This document shows, in pieces, positions 32,624 to 43,626 of a stretch of 64,000 bases of DNA (its first letter is position 1; each line of letters starts with the position of its first letter). The notes under the pieces were generated by a model that was given only the letters and a program-made list of their open reading frames with translations, searched no databases and had not been told where the DNA came from. The stretch is from Adiantum capillus-veneris (taxonomy: Eukaryota > Streptophyta > Polypodiopsida > Polypodiales > Pteridaceae), in contig CM043967.1 in NCBI GenBank assembly GCA_014529385.2, positions 128,625,182 through 128,689,181 on the forward strand, written 5' to 3'. The position numbers and the translations under genes are program-made.

Positions 32624-33955
32624 CACTAGAATGGTAACAGGACACTTTTATGTCCTTGGAGACTTTTGTGTCCTGTTAAGTGACCATTTTGCTTGAATTA
32701 TTTGAAGAGTATGAAAATGAATTTCTAGGTGCTATATATCCACAAAGTTGCCTTATGAGCTGAAAAAAAATTAGAATTTTTTTTTGAGTATCGATCTCAC
32801 CATTAACCTTACTCTTGCAAAACATTTTTGAACCTGAACTGTGTGAAAAAACGGGTCCTCTTTTTGGCTTATTTTCAAATTTTTGGCAACCATACCACTC
32901 TAAACTTCATGTTTGTGAGGTTTAGATGGCTAGAGGTTAGGCCTTCATAGTTCTCAACATGTTTTGATGCTTGTAGGGAGAGCTAAGTGTTAAAATTGAA
33001 AGTTATGACCAATTTACAAGAATTGAATAATCTTGTTTTTTGGCCAAAATTAGTGATTTTCTTGGTGGCTTTCTTGATATCCAAATTCAATTTTGATTGT
33101 GTAAGTGTAATGTATAACATAAATCTAATCTTACTTGAGTTTTGGGGGACCTAATATGCTATATAGCATAGTATATGATGATGGTTGAGTTTTTTGATTG
33201 CTGAAGAATACGATACATTTTAGAGTAGCAAGTATAACTTTCTCAATATTGTTAGTTTCTTAAGCCAATTGTGTGTATTTTGTAGGTAGTGACCATATCT
33301 AATCATAGAATACAAACTTGGCTAGATATTGAGTAGTTTCTATGGGTTTCTAGAGGTCATAATGCTAAACCCAGTTTTTTCATGTTTACTGTATTCAGCA
33401 CTTTATCATTGCCCCCAAGGTTCCAATTGTAAGAGATACATTATCCTTTTGACATGCTCCATGGCTCCTTTTGAATCCAGAGGCCCAAAGGGAACTAAGA
33501 AAACATGTATATAGTATCTGTATTGAGCGTGACTATAGAAACTTTGATGATAGGTCCGCAGAATGGCAAAAATGCAACTTTTTTGTACCTATTTTTTTTT
33601 CCCAAAACAAAATTATTGAGGTAAAATCAACCATATGTTTTGGTCACCAACCCATTGAAGTTAACGGGGCATTTTATCTCATGTCCTACAAAAATCTCCA
33701 CTCTTATTTATATACAATCAACCGTAAGAAATTGCTGTTTTGAGAAAAATGCACTGGTCCATCAACTTTGGAGGCTTGTAGTGACCAAGGGATGAGAAAA
33801 ATTACAAGTTTCTTATTTTTTCCATATGTAGTAGTTATTGAACTATAAGCTCATGAAGGGATTTTTCAAAATGAGTGGATCTACTATGGTTCTGGAATTT
33901 TTCCCCAAAACCCTGAAAGAACACTTTTATGTCCTGTTAGGTTACCATTCTAGTG
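32624..33955. mobile_element. 1.33-kb DNA element with 15-bp terminal inverted repeats at a TTAA site
   Basis: Both ends carry CACTAGAATGGTAAC as an inverted repeat, followed a few bases inward by AGGACA/AACAGGACA sequence. TTAA lies directly outside each end (32620-32623 and 33956-33959). Removing the element restores an open minus-strand frame of element F. No transposase is encoded, so it is non-autonomous. Reading the ends as TTAA+CACTAG fits a piggyBac-like element; reading them as TA+ACACTAG fits Tc1/mariner. A 3-bp duplication, as in the CACTA superfamily, does not fit. Confidence 0.75.
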
Positions 33956-34440
33956 TTAAAGCAAGTTTTGTGTATCCTCATGAAATTTTGTCCTTGATAC
34001 AATCGTTTGCTCCTACAAACATCAGATACTTTGTTTTTCTCTTTAAAAGAGTCATAGGTTTTCTTTGTATGTGCTTTTGTCTCCTTGCTCGTTTTGCTCA
34101 ACATCTTTCTTGTATCCTGGATTTCTAGTTAGGGGAGTCATAGAAGATTGTGTCTCTTTTGTTTGATTTCTTTTCACTTTCATAGCTTCTTGATGGCTCA
34201 TCCTCATCATCTATCTCAAGAACATCATCTCATAAATCTTGGAATTCTTTGCCTCTTTTGTCACTCGAATCTCTAATGGAAATCTCATCTACGGCATTTA
34301 TGATCAACTATTTCCTAATCATCCAAATCCCCCATCTCTGATCAAGTTTCCAAGATAACACCCACCCAATTTGGAATGGTGCTAGGTCAAAGCCCTCTTC
34401 ATCATAGAATCTAGGCTTTGGAAGAGACCAAAGAGGTAAC
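33956..34440 (-). pseudogene. Upstream polyprotein fragment of element F
   Basis: The minus strand contains PLWSLPKPRFYDEEGFDLAP and an acidic/serine block (EIDDEDEPSRSYESEKKS), interrupted by stops, leading to the Lys-rich linker at 32623. It lies upstream of RT and probably belongs to the gag-protease-RT link. No protease active site or zinc knuckle was identified. Confidence 0.4.
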
Positions 34441-34644
34441 ATGTGAGGTTTTTGCAAGAGTGTTTTTTATCTATGCATTTGAGATCAGATAAACTATATC
34501 AGAGTAGAAACCCGGATGTAGGAGGCTAAGCTATCAATATTTTCACTAAAGAGATTGTGATCTAGGACCATTGCCTCCCTTAAAGCCGATCCTAGAGGAA
34601 AGTCTCTCTGATACTTTATTAGAGAGATCCTATACCTACATGGC

Positions 34645-35770
34645 TAAGGGATGCAAAGGTGTGAGTTTTAAAGTGGAAACAAACATGGAAGTAGGACCAT
34701 CCCAACCAGCACCAACCATGAAATCATTGCACTTTGAAATACCAAGTTGAATACAACTACATTGGAGATTTTTTCAAAGACGGTATAGATTGCTATTGTG
34801 TGAAGTTAGAGGAGAGACCTAGTGAGTTCAAGGATCTAGTGCATGTGGACTACATTGGTGATTGATACTTCAATGATGAGGGTATAATGTATCTAGTTTT
34901 GCAAAACCCCCATATTGTGGACAAATGGGGAATGATAGGCACAAAGGACAAAGTTAATTTAGAGCCAAAGGACAAGCCACATAAGTTGGACAAGTCAAAT
35001 GTGAAACTAAGGCGAGTAAACAAGGCAACTTGAGTTAACATGAACAACACTCTTGTGGGGTTGTACGAGTAGAAAAATACAGAGAAAATTCTCTATTACA
35101 AGTGAGACAATCCCTACATTAAAAATTTGTCAGAGAAAAAACACTTGTATGTTTCTATATACATAGAATGCAGTGATACCTATATGATCATGCTTGATAA
35201 GTATGGATGGAGTTACTTTGCAATATACCATAAGGATCTTGAGAGATAAACATACTTTGGAGGCCCACTATATCAATATTACATCACTCCAAACAAGTTC
35301 AGACCTACTATATTGGAGATGAGACCAGAAATAGAAAGAGTGACTCCTAATAGAACAAGAATGGTAAAGTCATTTAGGCAACCACAGTTTTCAATACCAT
35401 GGCTGATGGGATCCTTGAGTTCAAGGGTTCCAATCACCATAGAAAAGGGAAATGAGGCTCTAGGCACGTTTATATAACCAGAGTTCCAGAAAACTAGATA
35501 GAAGCTAGAGATATGCGGGTTGAGGAGATAACCACCACTAGAATTCCTAATGGGGGTTATGAGGCTAGACATGTCCTGTAAGAGAATTGGGAGTTGTGAG
35601 AATGGTTACCAGAACACAATGAATAGGACCATTGCAAGTATCAAAGTTCATTTCCAAGAAATACAATTGGTCAAGGGATCCATATGTGCATGTTTTGTTG
35701 AGAGCTGAATAGGTGGCAGATTTCCATACTTAGTACAAGGAATTTGGGCGGACATTAGGGGGAAATAGCC
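34645..35770 (+). pseudogene. Unidentified decayed forward coding stretch
   Basis: A forward frame of about 370 codons can be followed with one frameshift near 34740 and roughly eight stops. It starts at an ATG (MAKGCKGVSFKVETNMEVG), continues with GDFFKDGIDCYCVKLEERP, LVLQNPHIVDKWGMIGTKDK, KHLYVSIYIECSDTYMIMLD, FGGPLYQYYITPNKFRPTIL and RFPYLVQGIWADIRG, and has balanced, non-repetitive composition. Orientation is opposite to F. I see no RT, integrase, zinc-knuckle or protease motif. It could be an accessory ORF of another element or a host pseudogene. Confidence 0.4.
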
Positions 35771-36280
35771 TTATTGTTTGAATAAAAACTCCTTTTTTAA
35801 GCTTAATGTCATCTCCTATGCTAGTTGCACTTGTGAGAGAAAGGGGAGGAATGTTACATTTATGGGAACCTATCGTATTCTAGCATCCCAGATATTACCT
35901 AAGCTATGTAGTAATTGTATTTTGACACTATTTATGATATATTTTTGCATTTCATCTTGGCTATAAATCTCATTTGTACATTCTCATTGTTCTAGCTATT
36001 CCCGTCTTATAGTTATTGTTAACCCATGATGCTACCATTATTATTTTGTACATATGTTTAGTCATGGTCTAGGCTTGTTGGTCCAAGAGGTTTATAGTAA
36101 AAGGCTTGTGATAGCTGATCAAAGACGCAACAGACCCATTTAGCACTGATTCACAAAATATGGGCGCCCGTACGTGAAAAGGACGGCAAGCCCTAGATAA
36201 GATTGTAAAGTAGGGTTTTCAAGGAAATCTGAATGTGCAAGATCTTCTCTGGTTTCACCTCTTCTTGCTTGTCTATTAGC

Positions 36281-36282
<2 letters not shown>
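35771..36282. other. Unassigned AT-rich DNA
   Basis: No supportable feature was seen between the decayed forward ORF and the GA microsatellite. Confidence 0.4.

Positions 36283-36371
<89 letters not shown>
36283..36371. repeat. Long (GA)n microsatellite, 89 bp
   Basis: An uninterrupted GA repeat of about 44 units, the longest simple repeat in the window. Confidence 0.97.
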
Positions 36372-36372
<1 letters not shown>

Positions 36373-36686
36373 ATCACGACAAGCACAATGACATGGATAA
36401 GGACGAGAGGCAACGTGTTGGATTCTTCTTCTGAGCACGTACATGGAGCCCCTTGGAAGCATCAATGTAGGAGGTTAGTGACACACCCCCCTGTAGATGT
36501 AGAGCTTGTTTGCATCTGTCTGGTTGTGTGCTTGTACCCGTGTGGCTCGCACATGGCATAAAGAAAGTCCCTAAAAGTAGACATTTTTGGCATCGTTTCC
36601 GAGGAATTTCTCTATGCAAAGCTCCACCTATAGCCTGCATACTGCATTGCTGAGGTTAATATTTCCTTTTGTTTAGAGAGAAACCA
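36372..36686. other. Unassigned DNA left of element D
   Basis: I see no gene or repeat. AACCA directly precedes the D LTR and has no match at the other end of D. Confidence 0.4.
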
Positions 36687-38573
36687 TGGAAAGGGGGAAA
36701 GGGAAACACACCCAACACACAACACAAAGCCTCCCTACAACTTAGGGTACCACAGTAGCTCTAACCTCTCAAATAGCACCTTCAAATTAGCTTATTTGTA
36801 CTAACAAACCTGCCTTTGCACACAGAACAATAATCTCCTACCCTACAGAAACACCACTTAGGACCAATGCACCTACACCGCTCAACTCACCCTTTTCGGT
36901 CCACAAAACACCCCGATTATACTCTCTTTGTAACAAGCTTCACGTTGCAGGCATACCCTCTTGCAAGCATTGACAAGCACACAAGGAGCTAGAGAAAAGG
37001 AGGGGAATGGGGAGAAGCAAGACAAGAAAGAGGGGCAAAGGCGTAGTAGTATTTCATTAAGGAGATATTACAACCCAATCTGCCGCTTAAATGGAAAGCT
37101 TCCAATAAAAATTCAATTCTATTCCCTTTAATAGCGCTTGGCTTAGGCAAAAAAATTAAAAAAGGAGCTATCCAGCTCGTGCAATCAACTTTAGCTTCAT
37201 TTAGAATTTTCTTGCATTGCTACCACTTGGCACATTTGATTTTTTTGGTAACTCTTGCATGGTACACCTCTCTGTCCAATTTGGCTGCCCGTTCTCCTTT
37301 GCATCTACCCTTTGCGAACACCCTTGAACACCTCCTTTCTCTCTCTCACTTGACTGTCCTTGTGGCGGGATAGGCCCCTTGGCCAGCTTTGAAACTTCTC
37401 TCTTTCTCTTTCTCTTGCTCCACTGGAACCACCACAAGATCCTCCCCTATACGAGCAATAGCGACATTGCTACTCGGGGGGCACCTTTTTCCTTCAAAAA
37501 GTTTTGGAGCGTGTGAATCTAGCCCAAAGCGGGCGTGCCATGCACGTCAGCACCTACGTCACCGGCCATCGGCCACTATCGTGCCGCCCTTCGCTGTGAA
37601 AATCGCCGCCCTGCCAAGCGCCCTGAGCGGGCCGCACATAGTCTCACGCACCATGGAGCTCTCTCTCCTTATCTCTCCTTAATGGGCTCCATGTTGTAGC
37701 TCTTATACCCCACTTGCTTGGCATGGAATTGCACACATGGGATCTTTTCAACACCACATGGGAGCTCCTAGGCTCCCCCTTTTGGCATGTCTTCCAAAGC
37801 TCCAAAAAACTTTCCAAAAGATATATATAATACTTTTTTTGTAGCCCTTCTTCCTCATGCTCCTATGTAATGTTCCCATGTCAGACCGCCAAGTTGCAAA
37901 GCCCGACCAAAATTTCATTATGTCGACTTGAAAATCCCCAGCTCTAGCTGCACTTCGAGATTCCCCAAGCCCCTGACCCAAGGCCGTAAAAATGCCAAAT
38001 TTCATCTGCAATCAATTCCGAGCAAATGCACCCAACTTTCTGATTGTTGTAACTTCCATATGCAGGCTCTGTTTGACAAGAAGTCAACTATTGGTCATGT
38101 GGGCACCAACCTAGCCCCCGATAAAACTTCAACGGGACATAAACTGCAATTCGTAGCTCCGACCTGCAATCTAAAAAGATGGGTAGGCTCTATAAATCAA
38201 GCATTGTGCACCTATACATTGCCATCCACTTGGACCATCTGTCCCCAGCTGCCCTGTCCGTCAAGATTCTGAAACGCACCACACCTTCAAACCTGAATAG
38301 CTTGGGCTTCATAACTCTTTCAATGAGCCGTCTAGACCTGCTCCTTCAACACTTCAAGCTCTACATTTTTGAATCCAAAGGTTGCACTTCACACTTTCTT
38401 CTCATGTTCCCCAAATTATCTCCTCTTGGAGCCGTCCTTGGTCTGTAAACCGCATCAGCCATACATCTCCGCTGCTACCTATCAGCCCATGACCTTTATA
38501 GTTGCTCCAACCCTTTACCATGCTTCTGCTAGCCCATGCCATCTTCTATGGTCGACACACTTTGGCTGTACCA
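36687..38573 (-). repeat. 3' LTR of element D
   Basis: It aligns with 47987-49966 along its length: shared ACACAACACAAAGCCTCCCT, GGTAACTCTTGCATGGTACA, CTCCTTAATGGGCTCCATGT and CACACTTTGGCT, with many differences and indels. The LTR may reach about 38736, since the best polypurine tract lies at 38738-38756. Confidence 0.85.
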
Positions 38574-38737
38574 TCATTGCCCACCCGCTAGTTGAACATT
38601 TATGCTCAACTATAAAAGAGCTTTATTCCACTATAAACTACAAACATGGAGAACACTATGAGAAAATCCAAAAAAAACTCAACTATATGTACATAGTTTT
38701 ATTTCTAGCATATGAGAATCCTGCATAGGTTGTCTTC

Positions 38738-38756
38738 CCAACCCCCTCCATTAGAA
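38738..38756 (-). promoter_or_regulatory. Candidate polypurine tract of element D
   Basis: The minus strand reads ATGGAGGGGGTTGGGAAG, between the integrase stop and the 3' LTR. If it is the true tract, the 3' LTR is about 160 bp longer than the part shared with the right LTR. Confidence 0.4.
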
Positions 38757-38778
38757 CTGGATGCAGTGCTGGCACCAA

Positions 38779-39663
38779 CTACCTTTCAAAATAGAGCTTG
38801 AGACACACACCATTAACCTTGTTCTTGAGAAAACGACCATCCATCCTCGTCACAGCGTAGGTGCCATTGGGAAAAGCTTGATGGACCTTGTAAGGCCCTT
38901 TCCACTTCTTTTGAAAGGTAACGTCAAGAGAGCTCTCATACTTCACCACTAGATCTCCCTTCTCAATCAGCTTTTCTGGTAAATGTTGGTTGAACTTTGC
39001 TACTCTTTTCTCTCGCTGCTTCACATAGAAATCTACTGCCACCTCACGATCCATCTTCAAAGTTTCAAGATTTGTAATCTTATCCTGCAAAACATCTTGA
39101 TGAGCTTTATCAATCCACCACAAACCTTTGAGCACCCCTAATTGCACATGTATGGGTAATACTGCCTCCTTGCCATAGACCAACTCATAAGGAGTAAACT
39201 TGGTAGCCACCTTGTAAGCCCACAAACATTTGCCAAGGTTAAATTCCCACTCTTCAACCTGCTGGTAGATGTACTTAGTAAGCATCTTGACTATCTGTCC
39301 ATTGGCACTTTCCACCAAACCATTGCACTGTGGATGGTATGGAGATGCAAATAGATTTTGAATTCCCAACTTTCCTACTAGGGCATGCACCAACTTACTT
39401 CTGAACCCTTGTCCTCGATCAGATATAAGCACCCAAGGTACTCCAAAACTATGGCATATGCAATAAAAAAAAAATTGAGCAATAGTATGTGCATTTACCT
39501 CTTTTATCACTTTAGCCTCAACCCACCTGGGGAGGTAGTTTATGGCAACCACAACATATTTTTTACCGTTGGCTGACATGGTAAATGTACCAATAGCATC
39601 CAAACCCCACTTTTCAAAAGCGTCATGTGCTATGATAACCCCTGCTACTTGGCTACTAGTCAT
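38779..39663 (-). CDS. Integrase of element D, open 294-codon segment
   Basis: The catalytic core and C-terminal region are open without a stop. The three acidic residues are visible: KWGLDAIGTF, LISDRGQGFRS and NGLVESANGQ, with the spacing of the retroviral integrase core. FTPYELVYGKEAVLPIHVQ and a GPY segment KWKGPYKVHQAFPNGTYAV follow. The zinc region lies upstream (about 39664-39840) with CHEESRHQG and CHQCQ but is interrupted by stops. The apparent start is an internal Met, as this is part of a polyprotein. It resembles E integrase far more than A or C. Confidence 0.88.
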   Translation of the reverse strand: MTSSQVAGVIIAHDAFEKWGLDAIGTFTMSANGKKYVVVAINYLPRWVEAKVIKEVNAHTIAQFFFYCICHSFGVPWVLISDRGQGFRSKLVHALVGKLGIQNLFASPYHPQCNGLVESANGQIVKMLTKYIYQQVEEWEFNLGKCLWAYKVATKFTPYELVYGKEAVLPIHVQLGVLKGLWWIDKAHQDVLQDKITNLETLKMDREVAVDFYVKQREKRVAKFNQHLPEKLIEKGDLVVKYESSLDVTFQKKWKGPYKVHQAFPNGTYAVTRMDGRFLKNKVNGVCLKLYFER

Positions 39664-40233
39664 CTTTCACCCATTACTTGGCACTGATGGCACATCTTGC
39701 ACCGATAGTGCACATCTCACACAATAGAAGGCCACCAAAACCCACTTCTTAAAATACAAAACAAGACCTGATCCTTACCTTGATGTCTGCTCTCTTCATG
39801 GCACTACTCCAATACCATTCCAATCTCCTCCTTGTAAAGGATTTCACGTAGCACTCCATCTCAATCGTGCATCATAAGATCTTCTCCTACCAGAGTGAAC
39901 TTTTGAGCTCTTTGAACGATTCTCCTCTTTTGTAGCTTGGAAAGCCCTTCAGAACATTGACGTGAACTTAAGAAATCATCAACGTCTTTTAAAGTCTCTC
40001 TACCTGCATAAGTAGCCGGTGTCACATAAAACTCGACACATGAGTCTAAACACGACTGCTAGCCAGCTAATCTGCTTCTTGGTTTTTTTCCCTTATCACA
40101 TGTTTGAGCTGCACCTCTTCAAAAAACTTCAACAGCTTCTTTATGGAGAAAAAAAAATTCTTTAGAGAATCCCTCTTTACCTGCCATTGGCCCAAAAGTT
40201 GTTTGATAACCAACAGAGCATCACCTTTCAGTA
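39664..40233 (-). pseudogene. Link between RNase H and integrase of element D
   Basis: The minus strand contains the damaged integrase zinc region and the remainder of the archaeal-type RNase H domain, with several stops. It is decayed compared with the flanking integrase core. Confidence 0.6.
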
Positions 40234-40837
40234 CTAACCTTGATATGCCAAATTCAATACACTCCTTAGACCCAGATGTATAGTAAAATACTCCGCCTCA
40301 TTGTTGGTATGCACCTCTTCCAAGTCATAAGCTTTGGAAAAAATGACTGTGTCGTGCGGGTCTTGAATGACCACACCTCCACCTGCGTTTTGTGTTACCC
40401 TTATGTAAGCACCATCAAACCACATAGTGAAGGCCCCTGCCAAGGTTGGCTCCTCTTTGTCCTCTGCTCGCATTACCCTTGGATAAATCAATAATTTGAC
40501 CTTTTTGTTGACTAGGATATCCGCCAAATGAGATGGACTTGTGTGATCTACTTTGAACTTCAACTCAAACTCCTGAAGCTCTATCACCCATTTCATGATT
40601 CGCTTCCCTGGCTTGAAGTGTAGCACCACATCAGGCAAAAGATGTTAGCCGTCAACACATAAACTTTACGAATGATCAAATACACTTTGAAATTCTTGCA
40701 GGCAATGATTAAAGTCATCATGCACTGTTCCGCTTCCATATAAGTAGTCTCTCCTGGACTAATTACCCGGATTTTGAAGTAAATAGGCTTATAACTTCTT
40801 CCCACCTTCTGTAGAAACACTGCTACATTTCGTACTA
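40234..40837 (-). pseudogene. RNase H plus archaeal-type RNase H of element D
   Basis: The minus strand starts at the C junction with VAVFLQKVGRSYKPIYFKIR and ISPGETTYMEAEQCMMTLII (RNase H). VVLHFKPGKRIMKWVIELQE follows after a frameshift. The second RNase H begins FTMWFDGAYIRVTQNAGGGV, with the catalytic-type Asp, then VHTNNEAEYFTIHLGLRSVL with the Glu, and stops at 40234. The N-terminal part of the first RNase H and the RT connection are missing at the junction with element C. Confidence 0.82.
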
Positions 40838-43292
40838 TCATCAAATAAGGATAGTTGATCAAGACATTGTAAAGACCGCATTTCGTACTACATTTGGTCT
40901 TTACGAATACATTGTCATGCCTTTTGGCTTGACTAATGCACCAGCCACATTTAACCGCTTTATGGAGAAGCTGTTCAGGCCTCATCGAACCTTCACTGGA
41001 GTGTTCTTTGATGATATTATCATCTACTCTAATTCATTGGAGGAACACAAGCAACACCTCCAGGTAATATTTCAAGTTTTAAGAGAGAATAAACTTTATG
41101 TTAATCGAAAGAAAAGTGAATTTTTCTTGCAAGAGATTCAATATTTGGGTCACATTATCTCTCAAGATGGAATCCAAATGGATCCATCCAAGTTAGAGGT
41201 AATAAAAGGATGGCCTAAACCAAGGAATCTTCATGAACTAAGAAGCTTTATAGGTATGTGTGCATACTATAGACGCTTCATAGAAAAGTTCTCACAAATT
41301 GCGGGACCATTACATGACCTAACAAAGAAAAATGTTAGGTATACGTGGTCTGCTAAAGAGAACAATGCTTTCGAAAAGCTTAAAGAAAAGCTTATCTCTC
41401 AACCTGTGCTTACACTACCGGATCTCTCAAAACCATTTGAGGTCCAATGTGATGCTTGTGGTGATTGCCTTGGGGCTGTTCTGCTCCAAGAAGGGCACGC
41501 CATAGGCTATGAGAGTCAAAGGCTCGACCCTGTTGAGCAAGCTCTAGGCATATACGAAAAAGAACTCCTTGCAGTTCTACATGCCTTAGACTCATGGAAG
41601 CACTATTTATTGGGGACTCCTTTCATTCTGCGAACGGATCACCAAAGTCTTAAGTACTTCATGACGCAGACCAAGCTTTCCGACAAACAAATGAGGTGGG
41701 CAAATTTCCTTTCGCAATTTCATTTTCATATTGCTCACATTGCTGGCAAGCATAATCAAGTAGCCGATGCACTCTCAAGACGACCGAGAGTGAATGCGGT
41801 TTCCATAGCAACTCACAATGATCTATCTTCAATGATAGATGAGTATGCTATTGATCCCAATTTTAGAGATGTGATTTCAGCCCTTGCATTAGGGAAGAAA
41901 GAAGAACCATTTACTTTACAAGATGTTTATCTTCTCTATGGCAATAGACTATGCGTTACTAACTCACTACGTGAGAAAGTAATGTATGAATCTCATGCTC
42001 CCCCATATGCGGGGCATAGAGGGATTCAGTCTACCCTAAAGGGAATTGAAACATATTTCTATTGGCCTACCATGAAAGTGAACATACACGAGTATGTTTC
42101 CAAATGTGTGGTATGTCAAAAGACAAAATTTGATAGAGGGAAGCAACTTGGATTGCTTCAACCCTTGCCAATCCCTAATTCACCGTGGGAGAGCATATCC
42201 ATGGATTTTATCTTTGGATTGCCTAAGTCTATCCATGGGAATACGGGAATATGGACGATAGTAGACAGGTTCAGTAAACAAGCTCATTTTATACCTGTCA
42301 AAAAGACTATCAAAGCCCATCAAATGGCAACCCTCTTCATTTCACAAATTTTCAAGTACCATGGCTTGCCAATGTCCATAGTGTCGGATAGAGATCCTAG
42401 AATGACCAATAATTTCTGGAAGGGTCTCTTTGAGAATTTAGGAACAAGGCTAAACTTCTCTTCGGCCTATCATCCACAAACTGATGGCCAAAGTGAAATA
42501 GCTAACCTAACCATTCTTGATCTACTAAAAGCCTATGTAACGGAAGTAGATCAAAGATCCCAATGGGAGAAGTACTTACCCTTAGTAGAGTATGCTTACA
42601 ATAACACTGTACATACTTCCACAGGAAAAGCACCTTTCGAGGTAATTGAGGGAAGATCAAAAAGTCCCTTGCTACTTAAGGTACATGGGAAGATCTTCGC
42701 TGCAGATGAGTATAGCCGAGACCTACAACAATCTTTCCAAAAGATTAAGGATGCTATCTCTATCTCACAGCAAAGGCAAAAGGCTGCTGCTGACAAGCAC
42801 AGAAGAGCCCAAGCCTTTAAAGAAAACGATTGGGTCTTGTTAAAGTTTCCCAAGGCTCGATTAAGGCACACGACGGGCAAGAATCCTACGGGCCACCAAA
42901 AGTACTATGCTAAACTAGCAAAAAGGTATTATGGTCCCTTCCAGATTCTTAGGCCAATCAATGAGATGGCCTATCAACTTAAGTTGCCCAATCATTGGCT
43001 CATACACAATGCTTTTCATGTGAGCCTATTAAAGCCTTACAAAGGAGAGCCACCTCAAGAACCAACTATTGAAGATCCACCGGAGATCGAGGACCACGAG
43101 GAGGTGCTGCAGCCCGAGTCCATTCTCCGACATGAAGACAAGGTATTAAGAGGCGGTAAGACTATCCGACGATATCTTATTAAGTTTAAGAATTATCCTT
43201 TTGAAGATGCTAGATGGATGCAAGGCATACAATTAAAGGATAACCTAAACCTTGTCAATGCTTACAATGCTTACAATGCTTCCCAAGAGTAA
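40838..43292 (+). CDS. pol: Chromovirus pol: RT (partial), RNase H, integrase, chromodomain
   Basis: The longest open frame in the window: 791 codons from an internal Met at 40917, open leftward to about 40838, stop at 43290-43292. RT: PFGLTNAPATFNRFM and catalytic FFDDIIIYS. RNase H: VQCDACGDCLGAVLL (Asp), YEKELLAVLHALDSWKHYLL (Glu), LRTDHQSLKYF (Asp) and NQVADALSRRP (Asp). Integrase zinc region: HAPPYAGHRGIQ and CVVCQKTK. Core: SMDFIFGLPKS, IVSDRDPRMTNNFW and TDGQSEIANL, so the D-D-E triad is complete. C-terminus: YYGPFQILRPINEMAYQLKL, HNAFHVSLLKP, and a chromodomain (RRYLIKFKNYPFEDARW) that in related elements binds modified histones and steers insertion. The N-terminal half of RT and everything upstream are lost, so C cannot move by itself. 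Confidence 0.95.
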
Positions 43293-43612
43293 GCAAATGT
43301 ACAAAATGTTAAAAATGAACAAAAATTTTTGTCTTATAAGACTCTCTTTTTCTTTATTTGTGCACAAAAATGAAGTAGTATGCATGCTTAGATCAAGTTT
43401 GCAGAGACGACGTCTCCCAAACACCAAGTAGAGCTTGTCACTCTACTATGGAAGACTGATAGGACTAATGTGCAGACATGCTTGCGGCAGCCACTAGTCA
43501 TCCATTATGGAATGATGTCGTAGGGTAACATAGGGATCCTCTACGCGCTAAGAAAAGGACTCATGCATATGCTTTATCTTCTCTACACCATAGTCGAGGA
43601 CGACTATGATTT
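43293..43612 (+). other. 3' untranslated region of element C
   Basis: It lies between the pol stop and the polypurine tract. No reading frame was recognised. Confidence 0.6.
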
Positions 43613-43613
43613 C

Positions 43614-43626
43614 AAGAGAGAGGTAA
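43614..43626 (+). promoter_or_regulatory. Polypurine tract of element C
   Basis: AAGAGAGAGGTAA lies directly before the TGTCATAA start of the LTR, the expected position for the plus-strand primer. Confidence 0.75.

Larger units (their letters stand above)
18440..34440 (-). mobile_element. Element F: old reverse-strand gypsy element with nested insertions
   Basis: On the minus strand, right to left: a protease/linker region (34440-33956 and 32623-32230), RT (32227-31323), RNase H (31190-30700), integrase (30480-29460), an extra ORF (29000-18872), a polypurine tract (18847-18830) and the 3' LTR. Insertions in it are a TTAA-flanked DNA element, element E and a solo LTR. No second (archaeal-type) RNase H follows the first, unlike E and D, so F is not Tat-like. 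RT-RNase H-integrase plus a 3' ORF recalls the Athila plan. The 5' LTR and gag were not found. Confidence 0.7.

Noticed and set aside
32624-33955. CACTA (En/Spm) superfamily assignment from the CACTAG termini
   Set aside because: CACTA elements duplicate 3 bp; the 3-bp flanks here are TAA and TTA and do not match, whereas TTAA or TA does.
37389-37682. Forward frames of 97-119 codons in 37.2-38.7 kb
   Set aside because: They lie within the reverse-strand LTR of D and are not conserved with the other LTR copy at 48.5-49.5 kb.
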